Source: Erysipelothrix aquatica
GTDB lineage: Bacteria; Bacillota_I; Bacilli_A; Erysipelotrichales; Erysipelotrichaceae
Reading direction: 5' to 3'
NCBI RefSeq assembly: GCF_009828775.2
Contig: NZ_WTSY02000018.1
Span: 1-44,545 of the forward strand
Length of the DNA stretch: 44,545 nucleotides
Notes under the pieces: generated by a model
Told to the model about the DNA's origin: nothing
Database searches by the model: none
The model's input: the letters and a program-made list of their open reading frames with translations, nothing else
Position numbers and translations under genes: made by a program
Part shown: positions 23,411 through 32,023 of the stretch, in pieces
Layout: the number at the start of each line of letters is the position of its first letter
How positions within the stretch are numbered: the stretch's first letter is position 1

Positions 23411-23707
23411 ATGAATGCAAGTATCGCAATACAAGTATTACCCCACGTAGATGGGAACCAAGAAGTAGTTCGAATCGTTGATGAAGTTATCGATTACATT
23501 AAAGGAACCGGTCTTCATTACACCGTTGGAGCATTTGAAACAGCGGTTGAAGGCGATTATGATACGTTAATGGAAATCGTAAAACAATCACAGATTATTG
23601 CACATCGTGCCGGGGCTGATAAAGTTTCAGCATACGTAAAAATCGTGTACGCACCTCAAGGTGAGATGCTCACAATTGATGAAAAAATTACGAAACACCA
23701 ACAATAA
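23411..23707 (+). CDS. Thiamine-binding protein, YkoF/MTH1187 family
   Basis: This is a 98-residue ferredoxin-like fold protein of the thiamine-binding DUF77 family (MTH1187/YkoF type). It probably binds thiamine or its pyrimidine part in the cytoplasm or at the transporter. ATG 23411 has GGAGG 8 nt before it; ATG 23390 directly abuts the terminator T run and is less likely. Family features are IAIQVLPH at the start, LHYTVGAFETAVEGD in the centre, and VKI near the end. It is the first gene after the TPP riboswitch and overlaps the permease gene. Confidence 0.88.
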   Translation: MNASIAIQVLPHVDGNQEVVRIVDEVIDYIKGTGLHYTVGAFETAVEGDYDTLMEIVKQSQIIAHRAGADKVSAYVKIVYAPQGEMLTIDEKITKHQQ

Positions 23708-24440
23708 GCGTTATGCGTTTATGTCGGTTGGTCTTGTCATAGTACTGTGGCAACTCATAGTATGGAGTGGTATTGTGCCCCAGTTCATGCTTCCAGGTCC
23801 CGCTTCGGTTATTATGGCATTGTATGAAGACCGTGCATTGTTATGGATGCATGCTCAAACAACCCTGCTAGAAGCCTTTCTGGGGCTTTTAGGGGGTGTT
23901 GGGTTGGGTGTCACATTAGCGTTACTGATGGATCGTTACGATCGCGTTTATCGTATGGTTTATCCGTTGATGATTCTCACGCAGACAGTCCCAACTGTCG
24001 CCGTTGCACCACTGCTTGTCTTATGGTTAGGTTATGGAATCTTACCGAAAATTGTACTCATCGTTTTAACATCATTTTTTCCAATGGCTATCGGTTGTTT
24101 CCAAGGCTTACAGGCTGTCGATCGAGACAGCATTCAACTCTTACGAAGTATGGGGGCGAATACAGTACAACAGTACCAGCACGTTCGGATTCCGGAAAGT
24201 ATATCACCATTTTTTGCTAGTCTAAAAATTGCGGTTTCGTATGCAGTTGTTGGGGCTGTTATTGCGGAATGGCTCGGTGGAACCAGCGGACTGGGAGTCT
24301 ATATGACACGTGTTCGAAAAGCCTATGCATTTGACAAAATGTTTGCAGTAATTGTGCTCATTTCACTATTAAGCCTACTCTTAATGGGGTTGGTCAATGT
24401 TTTGGAACGGAAAGCGATGCCGTGGAAAGATGTGGAATAA
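23679..24440 (+). CDS. thiX: Thiamine-precursor ABC transporter permease
   Basis: This is a permease of the SsuC/TauC/ThiX type with about six membrane spans and the coupling loop LQAVDRDSIQLLRSMGANTVQQYQHVRIPES (about residues 140-170). ATG 23679 (protein MKKLRNTNNKRY) is preferred; a GTG at 23661 is in frame but has no ribosome site. The start overlaps the end of the thiamine-binding gene by about 29 nt. With thiY and thiZ it makes an importer for the pyrimidine part of thiamine, as the TPP switch implies. Confidence 0.88.
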   Translation: MKKLRNTNNKRYAFMSVGLVIVLWQLIVWSGIVPQFMLPGPASVIMALYEDRALLWMHAQTTLLEAFLGLLGGVGLGVTLALLMDRYDRVYRMVYPLMILTQTVPTVAVAPLLVLWLGYGILPKIVLIVLTSFFPMAIGCFQGLQAVDRDSIQLLRSMGANTVQQYQHVRIPESISPFFASLKIAVSYAVVGAVIAEWLGGTSGLGVYMTRVRKAYAFDKMFAVIVLISLLSLLLMGLVNVLERKAMPWKDVE

Positions 24441-24450
24441 AGGAGATATT

Positions 24451-25425
24451 ATGAAACGAATTGTAGTGAGTTTATTAGCGTTGCTAGTCTTAGCAGGATG
24501 TAGTACTTCCAAAGATACTCAGAAAGTGCGCTTTGTACTGGATTGGACACCCAATACTAACCACACAGGCCTATACGTAGCGCTTGAAAAAGGATACTTT
24601 GAAGAAGCAGGGATTGCGTTGGAAATAGTTCAACCGCCTGAGGATGGTGCTGTTGGTTTGGTTGCAGCTAAGGGCGCAGAATTCGGTGTCGGGTTCCAAG
24701 ATACCTTGGCGCCAGTCTGGGCACGCCCAGAACCTTTACCAGTAACTGCAGTTGCAGCGATGATTCAGCATAACACATCTGGAATTGTCTCGTTGAAAGA
24801 CAAAGGTATTGACCAACCATCTAAAATGGCGAATCATTCCTATGCGACATGGGATATTCCCGTTGAACAAGCAATCTTAAAATATGTAATTGAACAAGAT
24901 GGCGGTTCATTTGACAGCGTCTCATTAATCCCAAATACCGTGACGGATGCTGTCAGTGCACTCCAAAGCAATGTCGATACAATTTGGATTTATCGCGGTT
25001 GGGATGGTATTGCTTTAGAAGTTGCGAACCAAGAGATAAACTACTTTGCATTCGCCGATTATGCGAAGGAATTGGATTTCTATAGCCCAGTAGTCATCGC
25101 AAATAACGATTATCTGAAAGATAATCCAGAGCAAGCGAAAGCATTTTTAGCAGCATTGGGTAAAGGATATCAGGACGCTGTTGCTAATCCTGAAGAAGCT
25201 GCACAAATTCTGATGAAACATGTCCCGGAATTAAAAAGCAATGAGGTGTTAATCATTGAAAGCCAAAAATATCTTGCGGGTGAGTATATGCGTGGCGAAG
25301 CGCAGTGGGGAAAATTTGATGCAAACCGTTGGAATGCTTTCTACAATTGGCTCGGTGAGAAGCAATTGATTGAGCAACCGATTCCTGCCGGATTTGGCTT
25401 TACGAATGATTTCCTTGCTTCATGA
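24451..25425 (+). CDS. thiY: Pyrimidine-precursor-binding lipoprotein
   Basis: This is a 324-residue substrate-binding lipoprotein of the NMT1/THI5-like fold. A lipobox at VLAGC (C17 or near) anchors it outside. The signature FVLDWTPNTNHTGLYVALEKGYF near residue 30 is typical of ThiY, which binds formylaminopyrimidine or HMP salvaged from degraded thiamine. ATG 24451 follows AAGGAG by 6 nt. The end overlaps thiZ by four bases (ATGA), so translation is coupled. Confidence 0.92.
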   Translation: MKRIVVSLLALLVLAGCSTSKDTQKVRFVLDWTPNTNHTGLYVALEKGYFEEAGIALEIVQPPEDGAVGLVAAKGAEFGVGFQDTLAPVWARPEPLPVTAVAAMIQHNTSGIVSLKDKGIDQPSKMANHSYATWDIPVEQAILKYVIEQDGGSFDSVSLIPNTVTDAVSALQSNVDTIWIYRGWDGIALEVANQEINYFAFADYAKELDFYSPVVIANNDYLKDNPEQAKAFLAALGKGYQDAVANPEEAAQILMKHVPELKSNEVLIIESQKYLAGEYMRGEAQWGKFDANRWNAFYNWLGEKQLIEQPIPAGFGFTNDFLAS

Positions 25426-26171
25426 AACCACTTTTAGAAATTCGTAATCTTGGTAAGTCGTTTGGAACGCATACAGTCATTGCCGATGTAAACTTTGAAG
25501 TGTATCCAGAAGAGACGGTTGCTATTTTGGGGCAAAGTGGTGTTGGAAAATCAACACTCTTTCAAATTGTAGCGGGCTTAAGCAAACCGGATACAGGAGA
25601 TGTGCTCCTTGAAGGTGAGTCTATTGTTGATAAACCCGGATCGCTTGCGTATATGCTCCAGAAAGATTTATTGTTAAATCATAAAACTGTGATGGAAAAT
25701 GCAGCACTCCCTTTGACGATTCAGGGGATGGATAAAGCCGCTCGACACGCGAAGGTTATGCCATACTTGGACACCTTTGGACTTGCCCAAACAGAAAACA
25801 AGTACCCACGTCAATTATCAGGTGGGATGCGCCAAAGGGTTGCATTTCTACGTACTTATATGATGAACAAACCAATTATGTTACTGGATGAACCGTTTAG
25901 TGCATTAGATCCAATGACAAAATATCAAATCCATGAATGGTATCAGGATTTAAGTGATAAGTTTAAAATTACGACATTGTTTATTACCCATGATGTTGGA
26001 GAAGCAATTAAACTCTCTGATCGCATTTTGATTTTGAATGGAGCCCCTGGACGCATTCAGGAGACGCTTGAGATTGCATCGCTTAAAAAGAAGCACTCTG
26101 ATTTTTTACAAACGGCTGCTTTTTTGGAATTGAAGGCATCCATTCAGGAAAACTTTATGATGAAACCATAA
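25422..26171 (+). CDS. thiZ: Thiamine-precursor ABC transporter ATP-binding protein
   Basis: This is a 249-residue ABC ATPase. Walker A is GQSGVGKS, the Q-loop is in YMLQKDLLL, the signature is LSGGMRQR, Walker B is IMLLDEPFSALD, and the switch histidine is in ITHDVGEA. It is close to the SsuB/TauB/ThiZ group and is assigned by operon. It begins inside the last codons of thiY and ends the thiamine operon. Confidence 0.92.
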   Translation: MKPLLEIRNLGKSFGTHTVIADVNFEVYPEETVAILGQSGVGKSTLFQIVAGLSKPDTGDVLLEGESIVDKPGSLAYMLQKDLLLNHKTVMENAALPLTIQGMDKAARHAKVMPYLDTFGLAQTENKYPRQLSGGMRQRVAFLRTYMMNKPIMLLDEPFSALDPMTKYQIHEWYQDLSDKFKITTLFITHDVGEAIKLSDRILILNGAPGRIQETLEIASLKKKHSDFLQTAAFLELKASIQENFMMKP

Positions 26172-26186
26172 CAGCTTATTGAACTC

Positions 26187-26220
26187 AAAAAAAGATGAAC
26201 CCTAGGGCTCATCTTTTTTT
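26187..26220. terminator. Bidirectional terminator between thiZ and a lipoprotein gene
   Basis: AAAAAAAGATGA and TCATCTTTTTTT pair around ACCCTAGGGC. The A and T tracts on both sides let it serve converging transcripts. Confidence 0.85.
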
Positions 26221-26665
26221 AGATTATGACGCGGTTATTGATGCTAAGATGTAGAATTTCAGCTTGTTCCGCTGAACCATTCCATAGGAAAATCAGCTTG
26301 GAAATGTTTGGGCGACCCCGTTGTACGGGTTCTTTAATAATAACGGCCACTTTGTTTGGACCTTGATTTTCGAATTGCCACTGACTGCGGTCAGGAGCGG
26401 TAAATCCATAATCAGCAAACGTTTGAATTACAAACTCATCTTGAGTGAGACCACTGGTGGTTTCGACGGGTGTTTCTTGAGGCTCTTCAATGGGTTCTTC
26501 AACTACGACTTCTGGTTCTTTGATTTCTACCTTTTCTGGTTCTTGTTTGCCTTCCTTTGGTGTTTCCTTCTCTTGCGTGGGTGCTGTTTCATTGGGTACC
26601 GCTTCCTTTGCGCTACATCCATAAAGCAAAGCACTCACGACTAATAATACTAAAACGCGTTTCAT
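26219..26665 (-). CDS. Lipoprotein, paralog of its upstream neighbour
   Basis: This is a 148-residue lipoprotein of unknown function. The signal peptide ends in a lipobox LLYGC. A long acidic and proline-rich linker (about residues 25-75, with PEKVEIKEPEVVVEEP) spaces a C-terminal domain of about 70 residues from the membrane. That domain shares the pattern TFADYGFTxPDRSQWxxExQGPxKVAVIIKE, then RPNISKLIFLW, with the protein at 26819-27232. The start is ATG 26665, with GAGGA before it; longer in-frame starts lack a ribosome site. Confidence 0.75.
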   Translation of the reverse strand: MKRVLVLLVVSALLYGCSAKEAVPNETAPTQEKETPKEGKQEPEKVEIKEPEVVVEEPIEEPQETPVETTSGLTQDEFVIQTFADYGFTAPDRSQWQFENQGPNKVAVIIKEPVQRGRPNISKLIFLWNGSAEQAEILHLSINNRVII

Positions 26666-26782
26666 AAATATCCTCATATCTTTCTTATGTATGCTTGTGA
26701 TTGCACAAGAACATTCACTATACGTCCTTTCTGACATTAATCCTTAGTGTGTGCCCCAAGTGCGTGATTGATGTTCCAAAAT

Positions 26783-26810
26783 AAAAAGACAGTACCGAAG
26801 TAGCTGCCTT
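26783..26810 (-). terminator. UUCG-tetraloop terminator (minus strand)
   Basis: Read on the minus strand, GGCAG-C-TAC-TTCG-GTA-CTGTC closes a UUCG tetraloop and runs into five T residues. It lies just after the stop of the lipoprotein gene 26819-27232, so the two lipoprotein genes are probably separate units. Confidence 0.8.
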
Positions 26811-26818
26811 TAAACCAT

Positions 26819-27232
26819 CTACTGGTCAGTTCCAAACTTAACGGTGTTTGAGACCATGACATGAAGTAATTCTCCAGTCTGCATTTGATTATCCCAAAGG
26901 AATACAAGTTTGGAAATGTTAGGTTTTCCTTGACCAATATTCTCTTTAATAATGACCGCAACTTTTTGTGGTCCTTGTTGTTCTACAATCCATTGAGAAC
27001 GGTCAGGCACCGTGTAGCCGTATTCTGCAAATGTATCGAGAATATAGGCATCTTGTGCCGAGATGGCATCGGTTTGAGGTTTATTTACATTCGCATCGTT
27101 TGAAGATGGGTTAACAGGAGTCTCTTGCTGCGGTTTTGGTTCTTGAGGTTTCGAATCATCAGCAGGGAAGTTCACACTAACACATCCCGTCAGCACGATT
27201 ACAAACAATGCTAAGGTGAGTAGTTTTCGCAT
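26819..27232 (-). CDS. Lipoprotein, first of a tandem paralogous pair
   Basis: This is a 137-residue lipoprotein. The lipobox is VLTGC (about C17). A proline- and glutamine-rich linker (about residues 25-55) precedes the same C-terminal domain as its neighbour: TFAEYGYTVPDRSQWIVEQQGPQKVAVIIKE and KPNISKLVFLWDN. The linkers differ far more than the domains, as expected for a duplicated gene whose spacer drifts. No known family is recognised. The ribosome site is AAAGGACA on the minus strand. Confidence 0.75.
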   Translation of the reverse strand: MRKLLTLALFVIVLTGCVSVNFPADDSKPQEPKPQQETPVNPSSNDANVNKPQTDAISAQDAYILDTFAEYGYTVPDRSQWIVEQQGPQKVAVIIKENIGQGKPNISKLVFLWDNQMQTGELLHVMVSNTVKFGTDQ

Positions 27233-27278
27233 GATATTTGTCCTTTCTAAGAAGCCCTGGACATAGTGATACTATGAT

Positions 27279-27307
27279 TCGACTATTCTTAAACTTTATC
27301 ATATAAT
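27279..27307 (+). promoter_or_regulatory. Promoter of the tag gene
   Basis: TCGACT (27279-27284) and TATAAT (27302-27307) are 17 nt apart. Transcription near 27314 fits the start codon at 27343. Confidence 0.6.
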
Positions 27308-27342
27308 TAGATTTGAGAAAAAGGAACAACCCAGGAGGCATT

Positions 27343-27897
27343 ATGAAACGCTGCACATGGTCGACACATTCGACAAATGAAATGGAATATCACGACACAG
27401 AATGGGGGAAGCCGAATCATGATGATCGCTACCTCTTTGAAATGTTGAATCTCGAGGGGCAACAAGCAGGATTAAGTTGGTCAACCATCCTAAACAAACG
27501 CGATACGATGCGCCAAGCATACGCAAACTTTGAACCATCGGCCCTGATTAAATTTACGGAAAATGATGTAGAAAGACTGCTTCAAGATGCTGGAGTGATT
27601 CGTCACCGTCTGAAAATTCAAGCGGTAATTCATAATGCACATGCGTATCACGATATTGTGGCAAAACATGGCAGTTTCAATGATTTTTTGTGGGCGTATG
27701 TGGATAACGCACCTGTTGAAAATGATGTCCAACATTATACGGACGTTCCAGCAGAAACGGAACTCTCGAAGCAAATCAGTAAAGATTTACGAAAATTAGG
27801 ATTTAAATTTGTGGGACCAACAACTGTTTATGCATTTATGCAAGCCGTTGGTATGGTAAACGACCACGAAAATGATTGTGCATTTCGTCACCAATAA
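27343..27897 (+). CDS. tag: DNA-3-methyladenine glycosylase I
   Basis: This is a 184-residue base-excision repair enzyme that removes 3-methyladenine from alkylated DNA. The zinc site of Tag is visible: C4 and H17 at the N-terminus, and a late H and C in NDHENDCAF. The catalytic region includes EMLNLEGQQAGLSWSTILNKR (residues about 28-48), with the conserved glutamate and tryptophan. LGFKFVGPTTVYAFMQAVGMVNDH is the family C-terminal block. ATG 27343 has AGGAGG 7 nt before it. It has its own promoter. Confidence 0.95.
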   Translation: MKRCTWSTHSTNEMEYHDTEWGKPNHDDRYLFEMLNLEGQQAGLSWSTILNKRDTMRQAYANFEPSALIKFTENDVERLLQDAGVIRHRLKIQAVIHNAHAYHDIVAKHGSFNDFLWAYVDNAPVENDVQHYTDVPAETELSKQISKDLRKLGFKFVGPTTVYAFMQAVGMVNDHENDCAFRHQ

Positions 27898-27924
27898 AAA
27901 ATAGGTCGAAGAACCTATTTTTTT
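27896..27924. terminator. Bidirectional terminator between tag and the MazG-like gene
   Basis: AAAAAATAGGT and AACCTATTTTTT pair around CGAAG. It serves two converging genes and overlaps the last codons of the minus-strand gene. Confidence 0.85.
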
Positions 27925-28262
27925 TCGTCTGTGGGTAATGTTTGTTTATTCATGTAGGCTTCATACCGTGCATCGAGTTTATCCACATGCATCTTAAAAA
28001 TGTCTTCGAAAGACAAATCATAATGGTTCGCAATGACCATTAAGTTTCCGAGCACATCCCCAATTTCGGACGCTAATTCTGCTTTGAGGTCGGTATCTAC
28101 AATATCGTGGTCTTCACGTCCTAATTCAATGGCTCGGACCGAACGGGCAACTTCTCCTGCTTCCTCAAACAAAAAAGTTACACGAATGAAAATATCCAAA
28201 TCCGACCACCCACGTTTCTTATAGTAAGTATCGACCCATTGTTGAAATAATTCGACGTTCAT
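27915..28262 (-). CDS. MazG-like nucleotide pyrophosphohydrolase
   Basis: This is a 115-residue all-alpha NTP pyrophosphohydrolase of the single-domain MazG type, which cleaves nucleoside triphosphates to monophosphates and clears damaged or unwanted nucleotides. The metal motif ExxE...ExxD is seen in FLFEEAGEVARSV and ELASEIGDVLGNL. Its nucleotide substrate cannot be told. It stands opposite tag, so two nucleic-acid maintenance genes meet tail to tail. The ribosome site on the minus strand is GGGAGGA. Confidence 0.85.
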   Translation of the reverse strand: MNVELFQQWVDTYYKKRGWSDLDIFIRVTFLFEEAGEVARSVRAIELGREDHDIVDTDLKAELASEIGDVLGNLMVIANHYDLSFEDIFKMHVDKLDARYEAYMNKQTLPTDEKK

Positions 28263-28358
28263 ATATATATCCTCCCATTCTTTTGGAAATTATAAATTAA
28301 TTTTCGGATGAATAAAATAGTTAGGTGGTATTTTCACGAGAAACTGATGTCTTCGGTG

Positions 28359-28385
28359 TTGTTACGGGTCTAAGTTTGATACAAT
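28359..28385 (+). promoter_or_regulatory. Extended -10 promoter of the dipeptidase gene
   Basis: TGATACAAT (28377-28385) is an extended -10, identical to that at 4666-4674. A TTGTTA lies 15 nt upstream. Confidence 0.5.
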
Positions 28386-28427
28386 ATAAACATAACTTAG
28401 CAAAAGTCTAAGCATATAGGAGGTATT

Positions 28428-29759
28428 ATGGATTTAAGAAAAAAAATTGACGACATCTTTGCAGACTATCAAAGAGATTTAGGGCGTCTGGTTTCAATCC
28501 CTAGTGTCCTAGAAGAGGGCGGCGATGCACCGTTTGGCGCGAATATCCAACGTGCATTAGAAGAAGTATTAAAAATTTCTGAAGAACTCGGATTTAGAAC
28601 ATTCATAGATCCCAATGGATACTATGGCTATGCTGAAATTGGTGATGGTCCGGAAATGTTCGGTGTTCTTGGACACATGGATGTTGTGCCAGCGGGTGAT
28701 GTAAAAGCTTGGGATTCGAATCCATTTGAGTTAGTAGAGAAAGATGGATTCTTAGTTGGACGTGGTTCGTCTGATGATAAAGGACCAACTCTTGCAGCTA
28801 TGTATGCGCTTAAGACTTTATTAAATGAAGGAAAAGAACTTAACCAACGTGTTCGTTTTATTTTTGGAACGGATGAAGAATCACTATGGCGTTGTATGAA
28901 CGCATATGTTGAGAAAGAGGAACTCCCAACTAAAGGGTTTACACCAGATTCGGGATTCCCACTCATTTATGCAGAAAAAGGCTTAATTGAATTTATGTTG
29001 TATTCGCATCAAATGTCTGATGTTCGTCTCGAAGGTGGTGGAGCCCTTAATGCTGTACCGTCACAAGCAACAACCGACTACGATGCCAATGTTGCTGCTG
29101 CATTGGATGAATTAGGATATACCTATACAGTTGATGGCAATGATTTAACGGTTGAAGGAATGGCAATTCACGCTAAGGATGCAGACAAAGGTAAAAACGC
29201 AATTGTTTATTTAGCTGAAGGGTTGCACAAAGCAGGTAAAACAAATGACATGATTCGTTTTATTGTAGAAAAAATGTCCAATCCTAATGGAACCCTTGTC
29301 TTTGGTGAAGTTGAAGATGATGTATCAGGAAAACTCATGTTAAATGTTGGGAAAGTAAGTTTCCGCGAAAACGTACAACAAATTGGAATTGACATTCGAT
29401 TCCCAGTAACTTATCCCGTGGAAAACGTCAAAGAACTTTTAACAAAAGATGCACACAAGTATGAAATTGTCGTTGAATTGTACGATTACTTGAAATCAAT
29501 CTATGTTGAGAAAGAATCAGATTACATTCAATCACTGATGAAAGCATACCAAGATGTAACCGGTGATACGGTATCACAACCAATTACAAGTGGTGGTGCA
29601 ACGTATGCCCGCGCGATGGATAATGTCGTTGCGTATGGTGCTTTACTACCAACAGGGTTAAAAACAGAACATCAAGTCAATGAACGTATTAGTATTGAGG
29701 ATATGAAAATAGCAATGCATGTCTATGCACAAGCATTCCTAAACATCGTTATCAAATAA
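28428..29759 (+). CDS. pepV: PepV/Sapep-type dipeptidase (M20)
   Basis: This is a 443-residue metal-dependent cytoplasmic dipeptidase. Metal and catalytic motifs are present: GHMDVVPAGD (H83, D85), GRGSSDDKGP (bridging aspartate), GTDEESLW (catalytic base and metal glutamate), TPDSGFPL, and a late EHQVNE histidine. The insertion between residues about 180 and 300 is the lid domain of PepV. It acts on imported dipeptides. The ribosome site AGGAGG lies 7 nt before the ATG. The next gene, a YfcC-like carrier, follows after 21 nt, so uptake and cleavage may be linked. Confidence 0.92.
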   Translation: MDLRKKIDDIFADYQRDLGRLVSIPSVLEEGGDAPFGANIQRALEEVLKISEELGFRTFIDPNGYYGYAEIGDGPEMFGVLGHMDVVPAGDVKAWDSNPFELVEKDGFLVGRGSSDDKGPTLAAMYALKTLLNEGKELNQRVRFIFGTDEESLWRCMNAYVEKEELPTKGFTPDSGFPLIYAEKGLIEFMLYSHQMSDVRLEGGGALNAVPSQATTDYDANVAAALDELGYTYTVDGNDLTVEGMAIHAKDADKGKNAIVYLAEGLHKAGKTNDMIRFIVEKMSNPNGTLVFGEVEDDVSGKLMLNVGKVSFRENVQQIGIDIRFPVTYPVENVKELLTKDAHKYEIVVELYDYLKSIYVEKESDYIQSLMKAYQDVTGDTVSQPITSGGATYARAMDNVVAYGALLPTGLKTEHQVNERISIEDMKIAMHVYAQAFLNIVIK

Positions 29760-29780
29760 CACTGAACGGGGGAAATATTG

Positions 29781-31325
29781 ATGGAGAAGAAAAAGAAATT
29801 TTCAATGCCGAGTTCCTATACAATTGTTTTTATTGCATTGGTAATTACGGCAGCATTAAGTTATTTTATTCCACAATCAGTATTCGATAAGCAATCAGGA
29901 GACATTATCTTTGATGCAATTCGAGGACCACAAGGTGAAATTCTTCAAGGACAAGGAATGCAACCTTTTGGACTGTGGGATGTCTTAATGGCACCAATTA
30001 AAGGATTCCAATCCGCAAGTGATGTCGCGATTGGAATTCTATCAGCAGGAGGGTTCTTAGCTGTCTTGAATCATGTCGGCGCACTTGAAGCTGGAATTGG
30101 AAGCCTATTATCAAAATTTAAAGGAAATGTATTGATTGCAATCATGATGTTTGTGTTTGCAGTTCTGGGTACATCTTTTGGATTTTGGGAAGAAATAACT
30201 GCCTTCGCAGTCGTAATTATTCCAATGTTCGTCCTGGCTGGCTATGATGTTATGACAGGATTGGCAGTTCTCTTTATTGGGGCGTCCATCGGGAATATGG
30301 CAAGTTTGGTTAACCCATTTTCCACCGGTGCTGCGGTAGCGGCAATCGGAAACCCAGATCTTTCAATTGGATCGGGAATTGTCTTACGATCAATTATCTT
30401 TGCAGCATTGTATGTTGTGGGAACAATCATGGTAATTGGATATGCATCTAAAGTAAAAAAAGACCCAAGTAAGTCAATTACGGCAGACTTGGAAAACGTC
30501 AATACACTCGTTGATGCGAAAGAAACATTACCTGAATTTACGACACGTCGAAAATGGTCGGCATTCGTCTTAATCATGGTTGTAATTATTGTTATTTTGG
30601 GATATTTCCCTTGGGCCGATCTTTTAGGACAAGGCGTTTCGGATGCGATTAACGCACCATTTACGATGCTTGCGAAAGTCCCAGTTCTAGGCGATATTTT
30701 AGGAGCTGGCAATATTACACCCTTAGGAACTTGGGGTTTTGATGAATTCGCCTTCCTCTTCTTAATGGGGGCATTCTTACTCAAGTTAATCAATGGTTTG
30801 GGTGAAATGGAATTTATCAACAAATTTATTGAAGGAATGAAAGATCTCTTTGGAGTTGTTGTGGTCCTTGCGATTGCCCGAGGCATTGCAATCATCATGG
30901 GTAGCTCAACTGAGGGGATGTCGATTACCTTTATTTACTGGATATCCAACGCACTCTCGAGTGTTCCATTATGGGTGTTTGGAATCTTTGCAATTGCTGC
31001 ATACGTCTTAATTGGAATTTTCTTGCAATCCACAAGTGGTGTTGCGGGAATCTCAATGCCCATCTTGGGAGCTGTTGCAGCCGCACTCTTTACATCAAAT
31101 GTCATCGGTGCTGAAGGTGGTCAAATTATTCTGATTTCTGCCTTTGTTGCAGGGGTTAACTTTATGTCCGGTGTCTATCCGGGAGCAACCTTGATGGGGA
31201 CCCTGGAACTTGTTAATATCCCATATGACAAATATTTGAAGTTTACATTGAAAATACTAGGAACATTATTATTCGTCGCTGCAGTAATTATTGCAGTCGC
31301 ACCATATATAGGAATCGTACGATAA
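29781..31325 (+). CDS. YfcC-family carrier (C4-dicarboxylate/amino-acid type)
   Basis: This is a 514-residue polytopic membrane protein of the YfcC/DcuC-like group, with about 12 spans and the family stretches AIGILSAGGFLAVLNHVGALE, FGFWEEITAFAVVIIPMF and SGVAGISMPILGAVA. Members carry C4-dicarboxylates, arginine/ornithine or short peptides, so substrate is open. Its place after a dipeptidase suggests peptides or amino acids. ATG 29781 is preferred over TTG 29778, with GGGGGAAA before it. Confidence 0.85.
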   Translation: MEKKKKFSMPSSYTIVFIALVITAALSYFIPQSVFDKQSGDIIFDAIRGPQGEILQGQGMQPFGLWDVLMAPIKGFQSASDVAIGILSAGGFLAVLNHVGALEAGIGSLLSKFKGNVLIAIMMFVFAVLGTSFGFWEEITAFAVVIIPMFVLAGYDVMTGLAVLFIGASIGNMASLVNPFSTGAAVAAIGNPDLSIGSGIVLRSIIFAALYVVGTIMVIGYASKVKKDPSKSITADLENVNTLVDAKETLPEFTTRRKWSAFVLIMVVIIVILGYFPWADLLGQGVSDAINAPFTMLAKVPVLGDILGAGNITPLGTWGFDEFAFLFLMGAFLLKLINGLGEMEFINKFIEGMKDLFGVVVVLAIARGIAIIMGSSTEGMSITFIYWISNALSSVPLWVFGIFAIAAYVLIGIFLQSTSGVAGISMPILGAVAAALFTSNVIGAEGGQIILISAFVAGVNFMSGVYPGATLMGTLELVNIPYDKYLKFTLKILGTLLFVAAVIIAVAPYIGIVR

Positions 31326-31326
31326 C

Positions 31327-31836
31327 ATGAACATTACATATAAAAAATTTACACAAGAAGATATACCGTTTTATTACGCATGGCGTAATGATCCAGAGGT
31401 CGCACAATATGACCAAAGTGGATTCTTACGTCCAATGTCATTTGAAGAAGTCGAAGAGTGGAGTCAAATCCTCGTTAATGGCATGACTTACACTGTTCTG
31501 GCAGATGAAAAGCCAATTGGAACAGTAGCATTCATGAATCTTGATCAAAGAAACCGTCATGCAGAGCTTGCTATTGTAATTGGTGATAAAAACTATTGGG
31601 GTCAAGGACTTGGTCCACAATTGATGAAACAACAACTAGAATGGGGATTTAATGGTTTAAACTTAAACCGCCTCTATCTTCATGTTTTTTCATTCAACGA
31701 GCGTGCTCAAAAATTGTATAAAAAAATGGGATTCCAACACGAAGGAACGAAACGTGAAATGCTCTTCCGTGATGGAAAATACCAAGACGTTGAAGTTTAT
31801 GGCCTCTTACGCCGAGAGTGGGAAGCTCAACGCTAA
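31327..31836 (+). CDS. GNAT N-acetyltransferase, RimJ/RimL-like
   Basis: This is a 169-residue acetyltransferase. The acetyl-CoA motif is NYWGQGLGPQLMKQQLEWGF (residues about 89-108), and the C-terminal EGTKREMLFRDGKYQDVEVYGLL matches the RimJ/RimL group, which acetylates protein N-termini or small amines. It begins one base after the carrier stop, so it is the last gene of the dipeptidase operon. Its substrate is unknown. Confidence 0.88.
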   Translation: MNITYKKFTQEDIPFYYAWRNDPEVAQYDQSGFLRPMSFEEVEEWSQILVNGMTYTVLADEKPIGTVAFMNLDQRNRHAELAIVIGDKNYWGQGLGPQLMKQQLEWGFNGLNLNRLYLHVFSFNERAQKLYKKMGFQHEGTKREMLFRDGKYQDVEVYGLLRREWEAQR

Positions 31837-31842
31837 GAATTG

Positions 31843-31876
31843 AAAAGTCTCTTCTAACTTAGAAGGGACTTTTTTT
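31843..31876 (+). terminator. Terminator of the dipeptidase operon
   Basis: AAAAGTCTCTTCTAA and TTAGAAGGGACTTTT pair (G-U included) around a short loop, followed by seven T residues. Confidence 0.85.
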
Positions 31877-31948
31877 GGCTAATGGTTGGTTTAAACGTAG
31901 TGTTTTGATTGCAAATAATGACTGCCTAAGTTGTTTGAAATCAATTCT

Positions 31949-31991
31949 TGCAAACACTTACATTGACAAGTTAAGCACGTTATGTTAATTT
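31949..31991 (+). promoter_or_regulatory. Promoter with adjacent cre-like site for the beta-glucoside operon
   Basis: TTGACA (31963-31968) and the extended -10 TGT-TAATTT (31983-31991) are 17 nt apart. TGCAAACACTTACA (31949-31962) ends right at the -35. Read in reverse, it matches the CcpA cre consensus at all but two positions. Repression by preferred sugars is expected for this operon. Confidence 0.65.
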
Positions 31992-31997
31992 TGAGGC

Positions 31998-32023
31998 AGG
32001 ATTGTTACCACTTGGGCTATACC
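31998..32023 (+). promoter_or_regulatory. RAT antiterminator element before the licT-like gene
   Basis: AGGATTGTTACC then GGGCTATACC is a ribonucleic antiterminator target of the BglG/LicT type. It is nearly identical to the second element at 32891. It starts at or within one base of the predicted transcription start, and no terminator hairpin with a T tract follows before the gene. Confidence 0.65.

Noticed and set aside
26738-26961. Minus-strand reading frame spanning the gap between the two lipoprotein genes
   Set aside because: It overlaps a confident terminator and the end of the conserved lipoprotein domain, and has no ribosome site.
27263-27275. Small palindrome ATAGTGATACTAT between the lipoprotein and tag genes
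   Set aside because: Five-base arms in AT-rich DNA are expected by chance, and no matching second site was seen.
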